Positions 7,173-9,571 of a stretch of 9,571 bases of DNA are shown in pieces. Source of the stretch: Bacteroidales bacterium. GTDB lineage: Bacteria; Bacteroidota; Bacteroidia; Bacteroidales; F082. The notes under the pieces were generated by a model. The model did not search any database and was not told the DNA's origin. It saw only the letters and a program-made list of their open reading frames with translations. The stretch's first letter is position 1; every line of letters starts with the position of its first letter. The position numbers and the translations under genes are program-made. The stretch is taken from NCBI GenBank assembly GCA_020853175.1, contig JADYZK010000004.1, forward strand, positions 1 to 9,571. The letters are read 5' to 3'.

Positions 7173-7203
7173 TTGAGTAGAAAATGATGTTTTTGTATCT
7201 TTG
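7173..7203 (+). promoter_or_regulatory. Strong Bacteroidota promoter ahead of the small reading frame at 7219
   Basis: TTG (7173-7175), 20 bases, TATCTTTG (7196-7203): a perfect -33/-7 pair. Transcription would begin near 7210, leaving under 10 bases before the ATG at 7219. The -33 element overlaps the right half of an ACTCAA (7152-7157)...TTGAGT (7173-7178) inverted repeat, which could be an operator. Today the promoter probably also drives the esterase gene at 7418, which has no visible promoter of its own. Confidence 0.7.
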
Positions 7204-7218
7204 ATAAAATATGAAAAA

Positions 7219-7377
7219 ATGAATTTAAAAGCTCTAAAAATAGAATTTACACAAGATTTTTTAAAACCTCAAAGCGAAGAAACATTTCCTCGTCTTGAAA
7301 AAACAAAAAACAAAAAGAGCCAAAAGCTCTCGTCTCAAGACGAGACCAAAGACCAAAACCTCCTCCGTATCAGATGA
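7219..7377 (+). pseudogene. Possible truncated antitoxin-like gene running into a dispersed repeat
   Basis: A 52-codon frame. Its first half, MNLKALKIEFTQDFLKPQSE followed by ETFPRLEK, resembles the opening of small Bacteroidota antitoxins that sit in front of RelE/ParE-type toxins (pattern: -K-EFIQEFLKLQSEE---RLEKLL). Its second half (KTKNKKSQKLSSQDETKDQN) is simply the dispersed palindromic repeat read through, ending at a TGA (7375-7377). No toxin gene follows; the esterase starts 41 bases later. A perfect promoter 16 bases upstream supports a once-real start. Either this is a broken gene whose 3' part was replaced by the repeat, or a chance frame behind a promoter that serves the esterase. 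The family resemblance is from memory and short. Confidence 0.4.
7328..7345. repeat. Dispersed palindromic repeat, copy 2 (perfect)
   Basis: TCTCGTCT, CA, AGACGAGA: two perfect 8-base arms with a 2-base centre. It is preceded by ACAAAAAGAGCCAA (7310-7323), a 14-mer also found before copy 3, and followed by two AGACCAA units. A partial inverted echo, CTCGTCTTGA, lies just upstream at 7290-7299. It falls inside the small frame at 7219-7377. Confidence 0.9.
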
Positions 7378-7417
7378 TTAAAATAAGTTATTCAATGGAC
7401 ACCTCAAAATCATTTTT

Positions 7418-8656
7418 ATGAAAGTGCGATTCCTTTTTTCATATTTATGTTTTGGTACTGTACTTTGGTTTATTGCATGTTCTAAACCTGTGTCAGGTGA
7501 TAATCCGATTCCGGACGGTCCGCCAATATATGATACAGCATTCACTATCAATTCTATATCTTTTCCTAATGCCGAAGCACAACAAAAATCAGTGATTTCC
7601 GAAGGTAATCTTTTTAGATTAGAGACCTTTATCAAGAAAGCTAAAATGGGTGCTTCGCTTAAAATCGGCTACATTGGAGGCTCTATAACTGAAGGTGCCG
7701 CAGCTTCAATTGAAGAAAACCAATACGTCCATCAGTTTCAGCAAGCTCTCATGTTTTTATTTCCCAAGAGCACTTTTTCCATAATAAATGCAGGTATTGG
7801 TGCCTCATATAGCCGATTTGCTTGTTCAAGAGCGCAATACGATTTGCTAAGTTCAAAACCTGATTTAGTAATTATTGAATTTGCAGTAAACGACCGCCCA
7901 TACGATTCGATTGGTGTGACACAGTCAATGGAAGGATTGGTCAGGCAATGTCTTAAAACCGACAACTCAATGCCAATTTTAATGTTTATGGCCATGCACA
8001 TTACCGGCGATACAGTGGTTGCGCACTATCATTCAATTGTTGGCCGATACTATTCATTGCCAATAGTAAGCTATAATAATGCGATTTGGCCATTCGTTGA
8101 AAGCGGTCAAATTCCTTGGTCCTCAATTTCGCCGGATGCGGTACATCCCAATGATAACGGGCATAAAATAATGGCTTATCTTCTGTATTCATTTGTTAAA
8201 GACATCTATAAGCGAATGAATACAATAACTCCCGAGAGCCTTCCAATGCCAACTCCATTTTTTTCAGATATATTTGAATATGCAGGAATACATTCTGATA
8301 TACAAAATGATCCTGTTCAACTTGTCTCAATCAGTGGCTGGAACGCCATAGTAAAAGAAAATAATAGACTTGGTTATACCTCAACTGATAGTGCCGCATA
8401 TTTAGAATTTAGTACGTCAGTCAGAGAATTAACTATCGGATATCACTATTGGAAAAATTTATCAGGGCGGATTGAAATAGAATTAGACGGACAAGTAATT
8501 GATACATTAACCAATAATTTTGCCAATGATTGGGGAAATGGCTATATGCGTGTACTTGAAGTATATAAACAAAACACCAATTCGCCTCATTCTATAAAAA
8601 TAAGAAATCTTGACAATAGCCTTTTCGATATTCGATATCTTTTATATGCAGATTAG
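7418..8656 (+). CDS. SGNH/GDSL-family esterase lipoprotein
   Basis: A 412-residue secreted hydrolase anchored as a lipoprotein: hydrophobic signal then lipobox FIAC with C21. The SGNH blocks are complete. Block I is IGYIGGSITEG with nucleophile S89. Block II is INAGIGASYS with the oxyanion glycine near 126-128. Block III is IIEFAVND with N158. Block V is DAVHPNDNGH with D240 and H243. A C-terminal beta-sandwich-like region (about 300-412, from SISGWNAIV to the end) follows, perhaps binding carbohydrate. Relatives remove acetyl or other acyl groups from polysaccharides or peptidoglycan; the actual substrate is not shown by the sequence. The start at 7418 puts the signal peptide at the N-terminus. 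No -7 box lies in the 41 bases upstream, so transcription probably comes from the promoter at 7173-7203, through the remnant frame and repeat. No polysaccharide-utilisation (SusC/D) genes are nearby. Confidence 0.92.
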   Translation: MKVRFLFSYLCFGTVLWFIACSKPVSGDNPIPDGPPIYDTAFTINSISFPNAEAQQKSVISEGNLFRLETFIKKAKMGASLKIGYIGGSITEGAAASIEENQYVHQFQQALMFLFPKSTFSIINAGIGASYSRFACSRAQYDLLSSKPDLVIIEFAVNDRPYDSIGVTQSMEGLVRQCLKTDNSMPILMFMAMHITGDTVVAHYHSIVGRYYSLPIVSYNNAIWPFVESGQIPWSSISPDAVHPNDNGHKIMAYLLYSFVKDIYKRMNTITPESLPMPTPFFSDIFEYAGIHSDIQNDPVQLVSISGWNAIVKENNRLGYTSTDSAAYLEFSTSVRELTIGYHYWKNLSGRIEIELDGQVIDTLTNNFANDWGNGYMRVLEVYKQNTNSPHSIKIRNLDNSLFDIRYLLYAD

Positions 8657-8684
8657 CAGGAGAACAGTGAAGAGTGTTTTAAAA

Positions 8685-8726
8685 GTGACAAGTGACAAGT
8701 GACAAGTGACAAGTGACAAGTGACAA
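8685..8726. repeat. Perfect heptamer tandem array, six GTGACAA units
   Basis: Six exact consecutive copies of the 7-base unit GTGACAA, 29 bases after the esterase stop codon. A stray related copy, AAAAGTGACAAGT, recurs at 8786-8798. No spacers are present, so it is not a CRISPR array. Unit count is likely to vary between strains by slippage. Confidence 0.97.
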
Positions 8727-8811
8727 GAGGCTTACGCAAGATGATTGAACATCAACGTTTTATGCAAAACTAAAAACAAAGAACGAAAAGTGACAAGTTG
8801 CGTGCGCCAGC

Positions 8812-8902
8812 AACACGAAACACAAAACACGAAACAAAAAGAGCCAACAGCCAAAGACTCTCGTCTCAAGACGAGACCAATAGCCAAAGACCAAAAGCCC
8901 AC
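8812..8902. repeat. Heptamer-periodic degenerate repeat containing palindrome copy 3
   Basis: These 91 bases divide into 13 consecutive 7-base units with no remainder: first AACACGA/AACACAA types, then AGAGCCA and ACAGCCA, then the palindrome TCTCGTCT-CA-AGACGAGA (8859-8876), then GACCAAT, AGCCAAA and GACCAAA types. The palindrome keeps the 7-base phase, so it seems to be part of the same element and not an insert in it. The ACAAAAAGAGCCAA 14-mer (8834-8847) is shared with copy 2. I see no gene in 8657-8986. Confidence 0.85.
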
Positions 8903-8940
8903 AGCACCCCAATAGAATTTCACTTATAGCACAATAACTT

Positions 8941-8966
8941 CGCAATCGTTTGCGTTTTAGATTGCG
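8941..8966 (+). promoter_or_regulatory. Inverted repeat upstream of the TonB gene (possible operator)
   Basis: CGCAATC (8941-8947) and GATTGCG (8960-8966), perfect 7-base arms with a 12-base spacer, 20 bases before the TonB start. A near-match -7 box, TAACTTCG (8935-8942, one mismatch to TAnnTTTG), overlaps the left arm, so the dyad would sit at or just after the transcription start. A repressor site or an mRNA leader hairpin are both possible. Confidence 0.4.
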
Positions 8967-8986
8967 TAACAGAAAAACCAAGTACG

Positions 8987-9571
8987 ATGGAAGCGGAACA
9001 GAAAAAATCGAGTAAAGCCGACCTTGAAAATAAACGGCTTATCTTTAGGCAAATAGGGGCTATTCTTGTGCTTTCGATGGTATTTTTGGCCTTCGAGTAC
9101 CAATCCAACGACCTGAAAAGTATGGGTGCTGTCAACCGTTATTTCGACAACACCACCATCGAATCCATTCCTATTACGGTGCATCCTCCTAAGTTAGTTC
9201 CGCCGGCACCACAACCTGCCGCCATCTTAATGACCATTGACAACAGCAGCACTGATGACCAACCCCTTGGTCTGGATGCTAGCATTGCTGCCAATGAGCC
9301 TGTGCTGCCTGAGTTTCCGACAATGAAACCGGAAGAAAGAGATTCTGATCCTTTGGTGCTTGTTCCTGAGTTAGCACCTGAATTTCCGGGTGGTCTCCAA
9401 GCGTTGCTGGCTTTTGTTGCGTCCAATATGCGCTATCCGGCCATGGCTCGCGAGAGTAACATTCAGGGCAGGGTGTATGTAAGTTTTATTGTTGAAAAAG
9501 ATGGTTCGATAAGCAATATTCAATTGCTGAGAGGAATCGGAGGTGGCTGCGATGAAGAAGCCATAAGAGTA
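8987..9571 (+). CDS. Energy transducer TonB (partial, runs off the right edge)
   Basis: 195 codons are present with no stop, so the 3' end lies outside the window. The protein links inner-membrane proton-motive force to outer-membrane TonB-dependent transporters. Layout: a charged cytoplasmic N-terminus (1-20), one membrane anchor (about 22-38, IGAILVLSMVFLAF), a proline-containing periplasmic spacer (about 60-130, with VHPPKLVPPAPQP), then the TonB C-terminal domain from about 132 (PEFPGGLQALLAFVASNMRY onward). Domain hallmarks are YP at 150-151, GRVYVSFIVEKDGSI (161-175) and the start of the last helix at CDEEAIRV. The spacer motif IPIT-HPP and the PEFPGG lead-in are typical of Bacteroidota TonB. 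The ATG at 8987 is the natural start: it is followed by the cytoplasmic tail and anchor. GC-rich again (31 of 60 in 9361-9420), unlike the preceding 5 kb. Confidence 0.93.
   Translation, partial: MEAEQKKSSKADLENKRLIFRQIGAILVLSMVFLAFEYQSNDLKSMGAVNRYFDNTTIESIPITVHPPKLVPPAPQPAAILMTIDNSSTDDQPLGLDASIAANEPVLPEFPTMKPEERDSDPLVLVPELAPEFPGGLQALLAFVASNMRYPAMARESNIQGRVYVSFIVEKDGSISNIQLLRGIGGGCDEEAIRV

Noticed and set aside
8685..8902. CRISPR array
   Set aside because: Units are 7 bases with no unique spacers, and no cas genes are present.
3331..8902. Classical genomic island or transposon with terminal repeats
   Set aside because: No integrase, transposase, tRNA or matched target-site duplication is visible; the bracketing repeats also have an internal copy, so only a compositional block is claimed.
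8732..8981. Two overlapping minus frames (63 and 73 codons) across the heptamer repeat
   Set aside because: Translations of repetitive DNA in two frames; the W/F/C-rich peptides are a by-product of the A-rich + strand.

Overview
The window reads as a chromosomal segment from a member of the phylum Bacteroidota. Several things point there. There are near-perfect Bacteroidota promoters (TTG or TTTG, about 20 bases, then TAnnTTTG) and almost no Shine-Dalgarno sequences. The gene content also fits: a LytS/LytTR pair with a 4-base overlap, a TlpA-type thioredoxin lipoprotein with a long N-terminal region, and a Bacteroidota-style TonB ending in the PEFPGG...YP...DGSI pattern. I cannot place it below phylum level.

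Layout. Left part (1-3325), GC-rich and housekeeping-like: a class I SAM-dependent methyltransferase (174-773, +) converges on a DEAD-box RNA helicase with a DbpA-type RNA-binding domain (805-2628, -). The two share a bidirectional hairpin terminator that overlaps the methyltransferase stop codon. A DUF302 protein (2930-3325, +) follows a 301-base divergent intergenic region. Middle part (about 3500-8660), clearly AT-richer: a histidine kinase/LytTR response regulator operon (3640-5387), a large TlpA-like thioredoxin lipoprotein (5667-7136) and an SGNH/GDSL esterase lipoprotein (7418-8656), all on +. Right end: a TonB energy transducer (8987 to the edge), cut by the window and GC-rich again.

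The most interesting material lies between genes. (1) A perfect palindrome, TCTCGTCT-CA-AGACGAGA, occurs twice exactly and once with one mismatch. It sits in three separate intergenic regions, inside sequence with a 7-base period, and two copies lie beside tandem arrays (octamers at 3331-3430, six GTGACAA heptamers at 8685-8726). The outer two copies bracket the AT-rich block. (2) The TlpA gene lies between two apparent 5' gene stumps that still have their upstream regulatory DNA. One resembles the first residues of a Fic/DUF4172 protein (5573-5647), downstream of interleaved inverted repeats. The other resembles the start of a small Bacteroidota antitoxin (7219-7377), driven by an excellent promoter, with its second half made of the dispersed repeat. 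I read the middle block as an accessory region built by repeated insertion and deletion. The stump identities rest on short motifs and need a search to confirm.

Functionally, the kinase/regulator pair could respond to an envelope signal, and the two lipoproteins act outside the cytoplasm (thiol-disulfide exchange; ester hydrolysis, probably of acetylated glycans). No direct link between the regulator and these genes is visible.
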